A stretch of 64,000 bases of DNA from Enoplolaimus lenunculus. Its lineage: Eukaryota > Nematoda > Enoplea > Enoplida > Thoracostomopsidae. The stretch lies in the NCBI GenBank assembly GCA_030248215.1, contig JASANG010003031.1, forward strand, positions 95,038 through 159,037, read 5' to 3'. The translations under genes were made by a program, and so were the position numbers. Positions 37,001-46,866 of the stretch are shown one piece after another; the stretch's first letter is position 1; every line of letters begins with the position of its first letter. Below the pieces are notes generated by a model. It saw nothing but the letters and a program-made list of their open reading frames with translations. It had not been told where the DNA came from and made no database searches.

Positions 37001-39007
37001 ACTACACAATATATGAATTTCCTACTGTAAGCCACCATATACGCAATACGTATATCGTAGCTCATGTTGGATGTTTCCGTACCTTGCAGGATTCGGCAGT
37101 TTCAAAACCGAATCCGATTTCGAACTTACAATTTTTGCTGAATCTGAAGCAGGACTTTGAACGAACTTTTAAAACAGATTTATAATATTCCTATCCTACA
37201 AAAAGCGATTCTTGCTACGGCGCAAGAACCGCAATTTATGCAGTTTTGTGGTAAATACTGAAGATCAGATTAAAACTAAAAATTTACGTCACAAAAATAT
37301 TAGTGAAACTCAGCTTCATTTCACAACTTTTGTTTTGTCTCCATATTTTTCTTATTTTACGCATCTATTTATTTGAGTTGTTTCGCCGAGTAAAAGTGAT
37401 TAATTAAAAGAGATGCCCTGGGGCCTGCGCCAGCACATTATTTGCCGGAGCCAGTTTTTACAATCCTTATCTGATTCGCATGAAAAAGAGTCTTATCACG
37501 GTCGGTCCTCTGGTGCAAAATATGAAAATCATAAGAAACACCAAATTTTAATACGTTGATAAATGTAAGAAAACATAACAGTTATAACTTTATAACACAT
37601 ACAACAGGGTGCCAAACGGAACCTAATTTAATCGGAATCAGTACAGTATTGACATCGGAGTCGGAACCTTTTACCGTAATATGAATTACAATCTCATGTT
37701 TACAGTTATCGTTACGTGTTCTCATTGGCCCCGGGGCCATTCTTATATGTACATACTAATTTGTATTTCAAAAGAACAATAAATTTACGAGAACAAGCTG
37801 TCAGTGCTCCAAAGATATCTCAAATCCAATGAAAAATGCAAGTATTTTCGGTTAAAACGATCAGACTCACTTAGTGTTGACGTCGGCAAAATCAGAAATA
37901 TTAACTAAATTCAGAACAAGTCTTATTGTAATGTAAACTCACCTGCGACAAAGCTTGGTCAATGCGATCCCAAAGCACCAATTCTATAATGTCAGATTTG
38001 AACCCAAGCGATCCAGCGCATTTCAACACTGGTTTCGAATAATCATGGTCGCACGACGCAGTAGCTAATCCGGTACCGTGGTTCAAGCTGTTGGTAGTTA
38101 CACAACTAGTAATTCGTTTGATTTCATCATCCAACTCAAACAATACATCAATGACCGGTATTGATTCATCCAGGCAATATAACAAATCCACCGCATTCCC
38201 GTTATCTTCCAACTCAACATTATCCACCTTAGAGTGATTCGACTGTAAGTTGTTAAACCAACCAAGGCTACTTGAAACTGACTGAGATTCGAACAAACAC
38301 GGATAACTGGCGTAATCCAATTCGCACCATTGCGGTAGATTTTTAGCTGTAAGGTCAGAATTTGTAAGGTCATTTCGCTCCGAACACCAAATTTCATTAT
38401 CTATGGTAGCAAGTTCATGCTGGATAACCTTAGTACTAAAGTCAAGGCCATCGATTTCCAGTAAACCACCCACAATAGACGATTTATAATGATGCGTTTT
38501 TCTACAACAATCATTGGCTTTTCCCAGAGTTTTCAGCTTTGCTTTACACTCTATTAAATTCTGCGTAAACGATTCTTCCTCAGCCAAAATTGTTTCTGCA
38601 GACTTAAGTTTGTAAACGTTCGAAGACGTTGAAGCATTCTCGCTACCCACAGAGGTGTCTGAAAAAAATTTAAGTTGAATAATTCTATGCAATTGAAGTG
38701 TAAATAAATACGTACAGCAACTAGAACTTGCAAACTTCCGCGGTAAGAGATGGCATCATGCTTCACTAAAGTACAATATGTCTGAACTTCGATTCCTGCA
38801 GTCCTAAGGTTACGGCAAAATTTCTGAAGCAATCGTGCAGACTATATAGTTTGAACAATAACTATTATGGCAATTGATCAATTCAATTTCACATGTATCT
38901 GTATAATAAACTATTAAATATATTTCGTACTAACCTAGGTTATTTCGCATCTCATTATTGTTTAGGTTTACGCAACGATTCACGTGATTAAAGTATTTGT
39001 AGAAGAT
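27804..39007 (-). CDS. C2H2 zinc-finger protein, large multi-exon gene (5' end unresolved)
   Basis: Probable nuclear DNA-binding regulator; no orthologue recognised. Coding exons in transcript order: 38935-39007, 37943-38658, 36637-36703, 36117-36371, 34817-34881, 34153-34270, 32901-33011, 32416-32561, 31666-31830, 30942-31007, 29990-30331, 29280-29678, 28538-28930, 27804-27929. Every junction has AG/GT and phases match throughout (3042 nt, about 1013 residues plus TGA), which is the main proof of the model. Residues 1-390 are acidic and serine-rich without a known domain. Five C2H2 fingers span about residues 409-550, then comes a basic/acidic repeated tail. The start codon is unresolved: the first listed exon has an acceptor and an internal ATG at 38950, so either translation begins there or another exon lies upstream. 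An alternative open stretch at 38736-38836 does not fit in phase. Introns carry a hAT MITE (33463-33836) and other repeats. Confidence 0.8.
28168..28305. repeat. Minisatellite, about four units
   Basis: Units of about 35-40 bp built on gagaaatttcgggtccggga followed by tttgagttt repeat from 28168 to 28305, with variation in each. It lies in the last intron of the zinc-finger gene. Confidence 0.6.
31429..31611. repeat. Intronic repeat copy A (TAAGCC-rich)
   Basis: gcgtaccgcaatagtttttt, aactaatggcacctg, cattataggtcctcctcact, then aagcgtaagcctcag arrays and tctaagtgtaagc. Its direct partner (copy B) is at 32029-32197, about 600 bp away, in the neighbouring intron. Confidence 0.6.
32029..32197. 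repeat. Intronic repeat copy B (TAAGCC-rich)
   Basis: gcgtaccgcaattgtttctt, gactaatggcacctg, cattatagggactcctcatt and aagcgtaagcctgag parallel copy A base for base with scattered differences, in the same orientation. Together the two copies bracket the exon coding for finger 5 and half of finger 4. Confidence 0.6.
33463..33836. mobile_element. hAT MITE, CCGGAA family, with perfect 8-bp duplication
   Basis: The ends CAGGGTGCAACCGGAATTAC and its inverse are flanked by ccagcaac on both sides (33455-33462 and 33837-33844). Subterminal ttaccggaaccggaa iterations occur on both ends. It is closely similar, in opposite orientation, to the copy at 54817-55160. It lies in an intron of the zinc-finger gene, between exons 34153-34270 and 32901-33011. 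The short open frame inside it is non-coding. Confidence 0.85.
35051..35086. repeat. 10-bp microsatellite (TATACGTACG)n
   Basis: Three and a half exact units of tatacgtacg. Each unit is self-complementary in register, so the tract can form cruciforms. It lies in the intron upstream of exon 34817-34881. Confidence 0.8.
35172..35775. mobile_element. Repeat with TTGARCGAAGC inverted ends
   Basis: The left end ttgaacgaagcgagcttcag is the inverse of the right end tttgagcttcgctcaa. Internally there is ggatgtccgtccgtccgtct, a pattern common in animal non-autonomous repeats, and three similar blocks around tagttagctaatagctaat / gcatattagctta. It is non-coding, intronic and of unassigned superfamily. 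Confidence 0.5.
35870..36096. repeat. GCCGATGCCGA repeat, copy 1
   Basis: ctgactgttatgtgcaaaaa, ggcaattttttgcagc, gccgatgccgatattcg and gccgattattaccaatgccg match a copy at about 45215-45425 in the same orientation. It ends just before the donor of exon 36117-36371. Confidence 0.55.
36810..36965. repeat. Diverged repeat pair, copy 1
   Basis: gctccggggccagggcccgc, acgttatttgctggga, cagtttttatat and cgaaaatcacataaaa recur with differences at about 37408-37560 (gccctggggcctgcgcca, acattatttgccgga, tatgaaaatcataaga). Both copies are in the same intron. Confidence 0.5.
37408..37560. repeat. Diverged repeat pair, copy 2
   Basis: Second copy of the block described at 36810-36965, about 600 bp from it. 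It is followed at 37604 by a partial hAT MITE end (cagggtgccaaacggaacc). Confidence 0.5.
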
Positions 39008-39319
39008 CTAAAAACAATAAGACGTAAGAACATAACGTAATAAAATATAATTCCTGCATTAAGATATATAGCATACATTCTTAATTGTTCTCAAAAGATC
39101 CGGGCTTATGTTATTGGTTGGTATATAAAGATAACTGCCAATTAAATCATAGTACGTCAAAATTTATTAAAGTTGGAAAAGGAGGTCTCAGGTAAATCTT
39201 GATGTGGATGCTTTTCCAACTTTGGCACTTTATGACTCACACAAACATGCATAACTGCAAATAACATAATGACATAGGAAAAATGCGATGTTGGAATTCT
39301 ACGGACCTTAAACATTAAT

Positions 39320-39515
39320 CTCCCTTTCAGAGTACAAAGGGTCGACCAGCCTCGTGACAGTGTCTCATTAGTTGGATAGGCTATGGTACGATTTTTAGTT
39401 CTCAGTTTTTGCAGATGAAAATTAGCGGCGTTGCTACGAGGTTTCGATCTCGTGACCTATGGTCGACAAATTCTCAATCCAGCGCGTAACTACAGAGCCA
39501 CGTTGCCTCACAGTC
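39320..39515 (-). mobile_element. tRNA-derived SINE
   Basis: On the minus strand a tRNA-like head (A-box-like gtggctctgtagttacgcgc, then B-box-like gagatcgaaacctcg) is followed by a tail, cattttcatctgcaaaaac-like and aactaaaaatcgtacc. Head and tail match the plus-strand copy at 45455-45640 in order, although both are diverged. It lies between the zinc-finger gene and the LTR element. Confidence 0.55.
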
Positions 39516-39760
39516 AACTGCTGTGTTTTTCTGTGTTATGCCTTAAAAAACCTTCACATTATACACATGCATCTTGGTTGTTTTATGTTTTACTGCTGCT
39601 GTTTTTAAAGGCAGAACACATACAACAGTGTTTTAACCCATGTGTAGCATCAGCATGAGGTTTATTTTGCCTCCGCACATCCGCATGTCAGAACAGTGTA
39701 GTGTACGCCGAACAAATCAATTTCGTTTACATAATGGCAACAAAGTACGTATGCAATACG

Positions 39761-40333
39761 TGTCGGATTTTCACGTATACGGCCAAGTTCGGGATCTATG
39801 ACGATAGCGTATTCGCCCTTCACCAACGGCACGGCCGGTTTTAAGAATTTACTGAAGAACGGTTTTTACCAAAGATACAGATATGGTTATACAGTATACA
39901 ATGTTATACGGTGTTTACTGATGCTATTGATTCAATTCGATCTAAGCTTATGTTTAGTGTACAGTTTCTATGTCGGTAAACGTTTATATGCGTTCCGAGC
40001 GGCTAGAGTAATGACCGAACCCCGGTACGTCCGTTGAACGCACTACCTAACAAGGACAGGTTCCGGCGCTCAACACACCGGACTCGGGAGTACATACAAA
40101 TAGCCCGCCCATAACAGTTCTTATTTTAATACAGTTCTACGGTATTCAACTCAGTAAATTCTTACCAATTAATCCTGCAAGCGCGGAATTAAACCGAACA
40201 ATTATAAACACAACAAGTAGTTTCCACCTAATAGCGAAAAGCGCACAATAATACAATTCTCTGTGTTTCAAAACAACACCAAATCTTATCAAATTCTTTC
40301 AAGACTGAACATATATACAATTCGGGCTAGTCG
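39761..40333 (-). repeat. 3' long terminal repeat
   Basis: On the plus strand it starts tgtcggattttcacgtatac and ends ...caattcgggctag, near-identical to 44552-45126. On the element's own strand it is the 3' LTR; a purine-rich tract for second-strand priming may lie in 40340-40475, which is pyrimidine-rich on the plus strand. Confidence 0.85.
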
Positions 40334-40799
40334 CCCACACATTTATCTATTTTGCATAAATTCTGTAACTTTTATTATATTAATTTTTGTTCCTTGTTTT
40401 CGTTTCTTTTGCTTGTGTTTCTTTTATTTTGTTTCGTTCTGTTTCTTTTTGCCCTGCTTCAGCCATTTGCCCTAGCTATGTCATTCTTCCCATATACCAC
40501 ATCCCCCCTTGTCGCCAAACGTCGACCCTTGACGTTGATTTTCTTCCTTCCTTCCGCCGCTTCTTTGTTTCGCTTTTGCCAACCAGTTGTTTTATTTCCT
40601 TGTCTGCACCTGAAAACTACTGAAATTCGCCTTCTTGGCGAAAAACAACAATAACGCACTGTAATTATTTATACACGCGTAAAAATTAAAACAAACAGAT
40701 GAAGTTTTTACGCAATGATTAACCTAAACAAAAGAATTAACGAAAAAATATACAATTTTTTTACATAATATTAACGTTTTGTTCTGCACATTACCAGTT

Positions 40800-41687
40800 A
40801 GCGAGCATCGAAATCTTCACCGATGGCTCGGCAAAAGCCGCAATTACTGATGGTGGCAGCGGCATCTTCATCCGTGATCACAGGACCAACGAAAACTTCG
40901 AGAAATCCGTTGCTGCAGGCAAACACACGTCGAGCTACAAATCTGAAGCCGTAGCCATTCGGGCAGCTTTGGAATGGCTACTCGCTCAGGACCTACGAGG
41001 CGAAGTTACCCACCTTTGCACTGACTCCCAATCAGCAGTGCGACGACTTGAATCTGGTCCTAACTCGGGTCTGACTGAGACAGAGTACGAAGTTTGGCAA
41101 CAACTTATGCTTTTCGGCGAGAAGAACGCGTCGCTGCAATTACAATGGGTCCCTGGCCATGCTGGACTGCATGGCAATGAAAAAGCTGATAAATTAGCGA
41201 ACCTCGGAAGTAAGCTGCCTCAGGATGAAGTACCGATCGACCTGCAAACCGCCAAAACTGTCATCCGTCGGAAAGTAACAACGAAATGGAGGGAATCGCT
41301 AGAACACCACACAGTGCCGCAAGGTGTCCGGCCACCGCCGCAAAGAAACAAGGAATTTGGGCTGAACAGACGAGAACGAGTGATCCTAGCGCAACTCAGG
41401 GCTGGTGGTCAATGCCCGATTTTAAAAAGCTACCTGTTCAGAATCGGGGTCTCTGAAGACGACAACTGCACTCGATGCGGCCACTCACCGGACGATATGC
41501 TACACATGTTCCGGGATTGCCCTCATGGTGATCAAACTAGACAATCCATCTTCGGTGACGAGAATGTCCATCATTGTTTGTGGACAAGACCCAAAGACGT
41601 GATCGAGTATCTCCATCAAAGTGGTCGCCTAGACCACCTGCAATAGCTATGCTACGCAGCCCATAATCATCAATCAATCAATCAATC
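40800..41687 (+). mobile_element. 5'-truncated LINE (I superfamily, RNase H tail)
   Basis: An open frame from the insertion edge to 41646 encodes the C-terminal part of a LINE second ORF. It has a complete RNase H domain with the acidic residues in IFTDGS, YKSEAVAI, CTDSQSA and NEKADKLAN, then a C-terminal cysteine motif CTRCGHSPDDMLHMFRDCP. Stop TAG is followed by about 25 bp and a (TCAA)n tail. C-terminal RNase H of this kind occurs in I, R1, LOA, Tad1 and related clades. Identical flanks (40743-40799 and 41688-41743, about 56 bp, differing by one T) are the target duplication. The host site is the LTR element's interior. The frame is unbroken, so the copy is young, but endonuclease and reverse transcriptase are missing. 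Confidence 0.85.
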
Positions 41688-42144
41688 AAAAAATATACAA
41701 TTTTTTACATAATATTAACGTTTTGTTCTGCACATTACCAGTTTACATACAGATTCTAACTTGACAGTATTATAGCTAATAATATACAGTTTTTTAAGCA
41801 TTTTTAAGCACTTACCACTTACCAATTGCTGCTACCGATATCATCACTTTAATGTGATCCAGTCGTATTCGTCTTGGTTTTTATATGGTTTTTATACCAT
41901 TTCCACAATTTTGTGCACATGGTTTTTATGTGCATTGCCATGTTTTAACAAATGTTGCCGAACGGTTAAGTTTTGTTAGGTATTTTGGCTTGTAATTTCA
42001 AGCCGACCTGAATAACGGTTTTAAAATTTCCATTTTTATTATGGTTTTATGTACCTTCTCCGCAATAATGTATTAATTTTTAACGTTAGGAAATATTTTC
42101 CCATGAACACAATAAAAACTAACAAATTTTTGTACAGTAATTGT

Positions 42145-42501
42145 TCAAGTTATAGCAGGGCTATATTCCTGCAAAGTATTATCAATCCACCAAAACAATG
42201 TATTGCATTTATTCCTCCTTAATGTATCTGTTTGGCAGCGTCTTAATGCCTCAGATGATGACGGCATATTTTTATATGGCAATATTCTATAGTTTCCCTG
42301 CCGTTGTGCACATGCCACACTGTGTAATTCACGTGGTTTATGTTGCATTACTAGGTCAGTTTTATTAAGCGAAATTTTCTCCGCTTTAGCGACATAAGTT
42401 TTCTGAAACGGTATCTTTTTCGTGGTGTTTTCAACTGATACACCATTTGTTTTATGTTTATTTGTTAACGTCGTCGTACTAGGCAGCGGTATTTCATTCA
42501 C
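42145..42501 (-). other. Open frame in LTR element interior, unassigned
   Basis: A 118-codon open frame downstream of the protease-like part on the element's strand. It is polar and lysine-rich, with no polymerase motif and no recognised domain. It is treated as part of the element, not a host gene. Confidence 0.4.
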
Positions 42502-42543
42502 CGTTTTAATTATTGCCGTATCAGTTTCTATATCTTTTACGTC

Positions 42544-43629
42544 TTATAGTTCTCTATGAATTAATCCAGTTGTATGTGTGTTCTTAATGTGCATTGTTTT
42601 ATGCAAATTAGTTTGTATTTGTTTTGGTTTAATTACCAAGTTTACTGGCGCCTGTCCAGTATTAAACGTATGTATATTATGATTTTCCTGTAAATTGCGG
42701 CGATGTTTGTACGTAATATCTTTTTGTGCTTTCGAAGCGGCAATGTGCTGCGATGACGCTGTATAATTCGGAATGTATTCAAATGTTATTTTTCCGTTTT
42801 TAAAAACTTGTCGTAAGCGCCACGAAGGTATTACCTTCGAATTCACAGTAACAGTAGATCTATTATAGTTTAAAACAACATTAAAATTATATAAAATGTT
42901 GTTGCCAATAAGCAATGCGGTTGGTAATACCGGTGCGATATGTATTGTTGCCAATTTTGTCGTGTTACCAATAGTTATCTGCTGTTTGATATATCCGACT
43001 GTGTTGTAGCTTCGGCTGCCATCGTAGGACTTGAATGTAATAATATTATCTGTATTGAGCGGTATATCAGAAAAATATTTCTGGTAAATACCAGCTTGCA
43101 TTAGGCTAATATTAGCGCCTGTATCTACTGTGCCGGTTAACAAATAACTGCGAATGCCAATTTCTATGTGAATTCCTGTTGGTTTAGTGACCACAGTTTC
43201 AAAATTTGCCATTAAAGTTTTATTTGCTGGCATAGAATTATCACACTGTATCGGTTCTTCATGCAACTTCCGAATGCGCAAGTCTATAGGCATTGATAAT
43301 TCAGCCTGGTTTACATTGGGCATTTGACACGCACCAGTAGTATTATCGGAAGGCGCGTTGTCCTGATTTCTTAGTATTTTAGTATTATTCACCGTATTAT
43401 TTGTGTTATTAATTAAATTATTTGCCTTTCGACCTGGGCGAAAGAAACAATTTCCAGCCTTATGGTTGGATTTCTTACAATATTTGCAGGCGGTGACATC
43501 ACTTTGGTTTATCAGGGATGTCCCCCCTTGGTCGCCTGGCTTTTTCAATTTTTTGCACGGTATTTTAAAGCTGCTATACGTTTTTCGCAATGCCGAGCAG
43601 TGTGTCCTGATCGTTCGCAATAGAAACAA
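42544..43629 (-). other. Zinc knuckle and aspartic-protease-like part of LTR element
   Basis: The translation has a C-x2-C-x4-H-x4-C knuckle (CKYCKKSNHKAGNC) and, further on, a retropepsin-type active site VDTGANISLM with a downstream LLIGNN stretch like the flap/ILG end of retroviral-type proteases. It is part of the LTR element and not a host gene. Confidence 0.65.
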
Positions 43630-44444
43630 GCTCCGGAATCGCGTAATTTTTGCATTTGTTCAGCCGTTCGCGGCGTTCTAGACTGACCGTGTCTCGTCTG
43701 TGTATTATTTCTAGAATACGTATTTTGTTGATTGCAATACAATTTTTGAAACATACGCAATTGTTCCGGACTTAATGTCCGTATAAATTGCTGTGTTATA
43801 CTTTCCGATAGTGTAATGTGTTGTTGCTGAAATGCAATTGTATTGTGTACTTGCGTTGCGTTCGGTTCTTGAACTGGGTCAATTATACCCTGAACTTTTG
43901 CGTCCAGGCATTGTTTTTGTTTTGGTATTAATGCGGGTAACTGTGTTACCGGCTGAGTGAAAATATATCGGCTATTTCCTGGATGGTTAGTCCAGGTAAC
44001 GGTTGTACTAACGGTTGTGCCTACAATACTACTAGTAATAACATTCGGAAAATTTTGAGGTATCGGTGCATATGTTGAATTCAATGCATTGAATTGCATA
44101 CCCATACCAGTATTCTGGCTACTGACAGCTTTTTTAACTGTATTTAAATTATTAGGCATTGTCTCCGATTGTATAGTGCGCGCTGCTGTCGCTTGCGGCA
44201 GTATAGGTCCCGTTTTAGTTTTTTCTGCCCGTTTCGGTTCTTGGATATGAACATCCAGTATGCTGGAGTTTACGGAATTTGTTAATTCTGTGTTTTTCGG
44301 TTCTGATTCTACCGACAATGTCGGTGTTTTTTGGGCATTACTACCATTTTCACCCGTCTGGGTTTTACGGGCCATACAGCGCACTATTCTTCTTAATGGA
44401 GTTCTGTTTTCTGTTGACCGAACCGGAGTTCTTCTTGAGGGCAT
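43545..44444 (-). other. Gag-like part of LTR element
   Basis: A Gln/Asn/Thr-rich translation of about 300 residues, beginning about 105 bp from the inner edge of the 5' LTR and ending with a knuckle CFYCERSGHTARHC. Position and composition suit a Gag nucleocapsid-type protein. No capsid fold was assigned by eye. Confidence 0.65.
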
Positions 44445-44534
44445 TTTGCATGCGCTAGTATAAGATAATAAAATTTTTATTTACGTTCTCGAGTCAATCC
44501 TTTAAACACACCGTTATCCGTTAGATCAATCACA

Positions 44535-44551
44535 GACCATCGTGGTCACCA
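44535..44551 (-). promoter_or_regulatory. Probable primer binding site of LTR element
   Basis: Directly inside the 5' LTR on the minus strand the sequence reads TGGTGACCACGATGG. A TGG start next to the LTR's CA is standard for a site complementary to a tRNA 3' CCA end. It fixes the element's orientation and this LTR edge. The tRNA was not identified. Confidence 0.55.
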
Positions 44552-45126
44552 TGTCGGATTCTCACGTATACGGCCAAGTTCGGGATCTATGACGATAGCG
44601 TATTCGCCCTTCACCAACGGCACGGCCGGTTTTAAGAATTTACTGAAGAACGGTTTTTACCAAAGATACAGATATGGTTATACAGTATACAATGTTATAC
44701 GGTGTTTACTGATGCTATTGATTCAATTCGATCTAAGCTTATGTTTAGTGTACAGTTTCTATGTCGGTAAACGTTTATATGCGTTCCGAGCGGCTAGAGT
44801 AATGACCGAACCCCGGTACGTCCGTTGAACGCACTACCTAACAAGGACAGGTTCCGGCGCTCAACACACCGGACTCTGGAGTACATACAAATAGCCCGCC
44901 CATAACAGTTCTTATTTTAATACAGTTCTACGGTATTCAACTCAGTAAATTCTTACCAATTAATCCTGCAAGCGCGGAATTAAACCGAACAATTATAAAC
45001 ACAACAAGTAGTTTCCACCTAATAGCGAAAAGCACACAATAATACAATTCTCTGTGTTTCAAAACAACACCAAATCTTATCAAATTCTTTCAAGACTGAA
45101 CATATATACAATTCGGGCTAGGCGCA
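44552..45126 (-). repeat. 5' long terminal repeat
   Basis: Near-identical partner of 39761-40333. On the element's strand it precedes the primer site and Gag-like part, so it is the 5' LTR. The outer edge is uncertain by a few bases because the two copies differ there. Confidence 0.85.
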
Positions 45127-45214
45127 TAGCAAGCAGTGGATATCAGAGAGGAATAATTATTTGCGAATAGAATATTTCGTCATTTTTTACTGCAATGTGG
45201 CAACAACAAAATAT

Positions 45215-45425
45215 TACCTTTTTCAAACGCAAACGCAAGAAAGATATCAACCTTCCTGACCGGACCCACTTATTTTGCGCACAGAAATGAAATTGATAGA
45301 ATTCACACTGACTGCTATGTGCAAAAAGTATCGGCAAAGAATCGGCAACTTTTATGCAATGCCGATGCCGATACTCACGAAAACTGCCGATTATTACCGA
45401 TGACGATGCCGATTAATCGGCACAA
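45215..45425. repeat. GCCGATGCCGA repeat, copy 2
   Basis: ctgactgctatgtgcaaaaa, ggcaacttttatgcaat, gccgatgccgatactcacg and gccgattattaccgatgacg match the copy at 35870-36096. Confidence 0.55.
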
Positions 45426-45454
45426 CTAAAAACCTAGAACCTGATCACTCAGCA

Positions 45455-45725
45455 GCTCATTGTGAGACAGTGCGGCTGAGTGGTAGCGCGCTGGACAAAG
45501 AATTTGTCGCCAATGGGTCATGAGATCGAAACCTCGTAAGAACGCCCTTCATTTTCAGCTGCAAGCACTCAAAACTAAAAACCGTCGTACCCTTGCCTAC
45601 CCAACTTATCACATGTTGCATACTAACCAGCAGCATACGGTCGACATATGGTAGAGGCTTACAACGTGGTACAGTAGTAGAGCGTTTGCCTGAAGATCCT
45701 AGACGCCAGTTCCAACGCACCCTTC
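45455..45725 (+). mobile_element. tRNA-derived SINE followed by a tRNA-Phe-like unit
   Basis: The first unit has A-box-like gcggctgagtggtagcgcgc and B-box-like gagatcgaaacctcg, and a tail cattttcagctgcaa, aactaaaaaccgtcgtaccc shared with 39320-39515. A second tRNA-like unit at about 45663-45715 reads gtagtagagcgtttgcctga then agatcctagacgccagttcc, closely following tRNA-Phe(GAA) (GAGCGTT..CTGAAGATC..GGTTC), with a weakened B box. It may be a dimeric SINE or two adjacent insertions. Confidence 0.5.
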
Positions 45726-46866
45726 ACCAGCATTCTCAGCTGTTTAGTAAAAACCTGAAGTCCGGGTTCTTAGCTAGATTGACATCAAACAAAACGAAAA
45801 GTTTACAAACCAAATTAGTTGGTTTTCTGTATCTGAAAACATAATACGTAACCTTCTGAAGCACCTACCATATTTCATGTCAGAATGAAGCAAAATTGTT
45901 TTGACGTCAAATTGCAGTAGCTATGTATATTCGACGCAACAACTAACGCTTGTGGTAGTTTGAATAATGACAATCGAAGGCTTACCTCGGAAATTCGCCT
46001 CAATTAAAGAAGCGTCGGAAATCCCGTTATTTTCAAACTCGTAGTTATGTGCAAATCACATGAAAGAATCCAGCTCTTAATACAAATATGTAGCAATTCC
46101 TCGATTTTTTAACAAAAAATTACAAAATTTATTCAAGTATAATGAATTTTGAATGCATACACTACTATTTCTATAAGATTTGAAAAGGTCCGTTGAGCAG
46201 TTGTGCCCTAATTGCATTAAAGAAAGTAAAACTTATTTCGAAAATGTTGTACTATTAAATTATCCGTTTTTAATTTTCAATTAATAGAAATAGCAGTGTT
46301 TCTTATTCAATAAGAGGGTCTATGACGTTTTGAAATATGGGCTGTGGTGACAGGTGCCACACACTTAATGCTGGCCTCGTCTTCCTTGTTGAGAGCGGTT
46401 CCTGTCGCCCTCCATGTACGTGCTACAGGCTATACTTATATTGGCCCATTTCAGGGGCGTCCCGTTTTCTCGTACGACAGCAACAGTGCCAGAGAGCAGC
46501 ATTTGGTAAGGTCAGGACTGGTTAAAATCGGGGTAACAAAGGTTTGTGTTCGGGTTCGGTAAAAAATTGTGTTTCGGATTCGGATTTGGATTCGACAAAT
46601 TAGCAATGGATTCGGATATAGATTCTGTCATATCGTAGACTCGGTTCAACTCTGTTTTCGACCGATCCAAAGGCGTGTATGGTCTAGTTTCCGGTCGATT
46701 CCGGAACAGTTTTAATGTACGGCTCGTACGCGTTTATAAGAACCGTTTACCTGTTTTACTAGTAATTAACAAGTGCGCAACGCGAAATGATAAACAGGTC
46801 CGTTTCCTGTTTATGCCTGTGCACTAAATATGTAGCTACTTCTACTGACATACAGTATGTGTAGTT
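45726..46866. other. Intergenic stretch upstream of the KHDRBS-like gene
   Basis: Two overlapping short open frames at 46337-46562 lie in a GC-richer patch but show no domain. At 46525-46650 there is a partial copy of the ggattcggattcgg repeat (see 47276-47618). The promoter and 5' UTR of the downstream gene must lie here, but no core motif is convincing. Confidence 0.35.

Larger units (their letters stand above)
39761..45126 (-). mobile_element. LTR retrotransposon, Gag/protease only, with LINE insertion
   Basis: Two long terminal repeats of about 570 bp (39761-40333 and 44552-45126) bracket a minus-strand interior. They differ at only about four positions, so the insertion is recent. The interior has a Gag-like part with a zinc knuckle and a second knuckle followed by an aspartic-protease-like part, but no reverse transcriptase, RNase H or integrase of its own was recognised, so it does not look whole and would depend on another element. 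A truncated LINE has inserted near its 3' end (40800-41687). The family is probably Ty3/Gypsy-like by the knuckle-protease layout, but without polymerase this is uncertain. No clear target duplication was seen. Confidence 0.75.

Noticed and set aside
38736-38836. Coding-looking stretch RNLRTAGIEVQTYCTLVKHD as an exon of the zinc-finger gene
   Set aside because: With its natural donor it ends in phase 0, while the next exon needs one carried base; joining it gives a stop soon after. Only a poor donor would fit. It is left out of the model but mentioned as a possible alternative.
39798-40037. Identical 79-codon open frames at 39798-40037 and 44589-44828
   Set aside because: They are the same stretch of the two LTRs and lie on the strand opposite to the element's genes.
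40969-41646. RNase H of the LTR element
   Set aside because: It lies on the opposite strand, ends in a (TCAA)n tail and is enclosed by a 56-bp duplication, so it is a LINE insertion.
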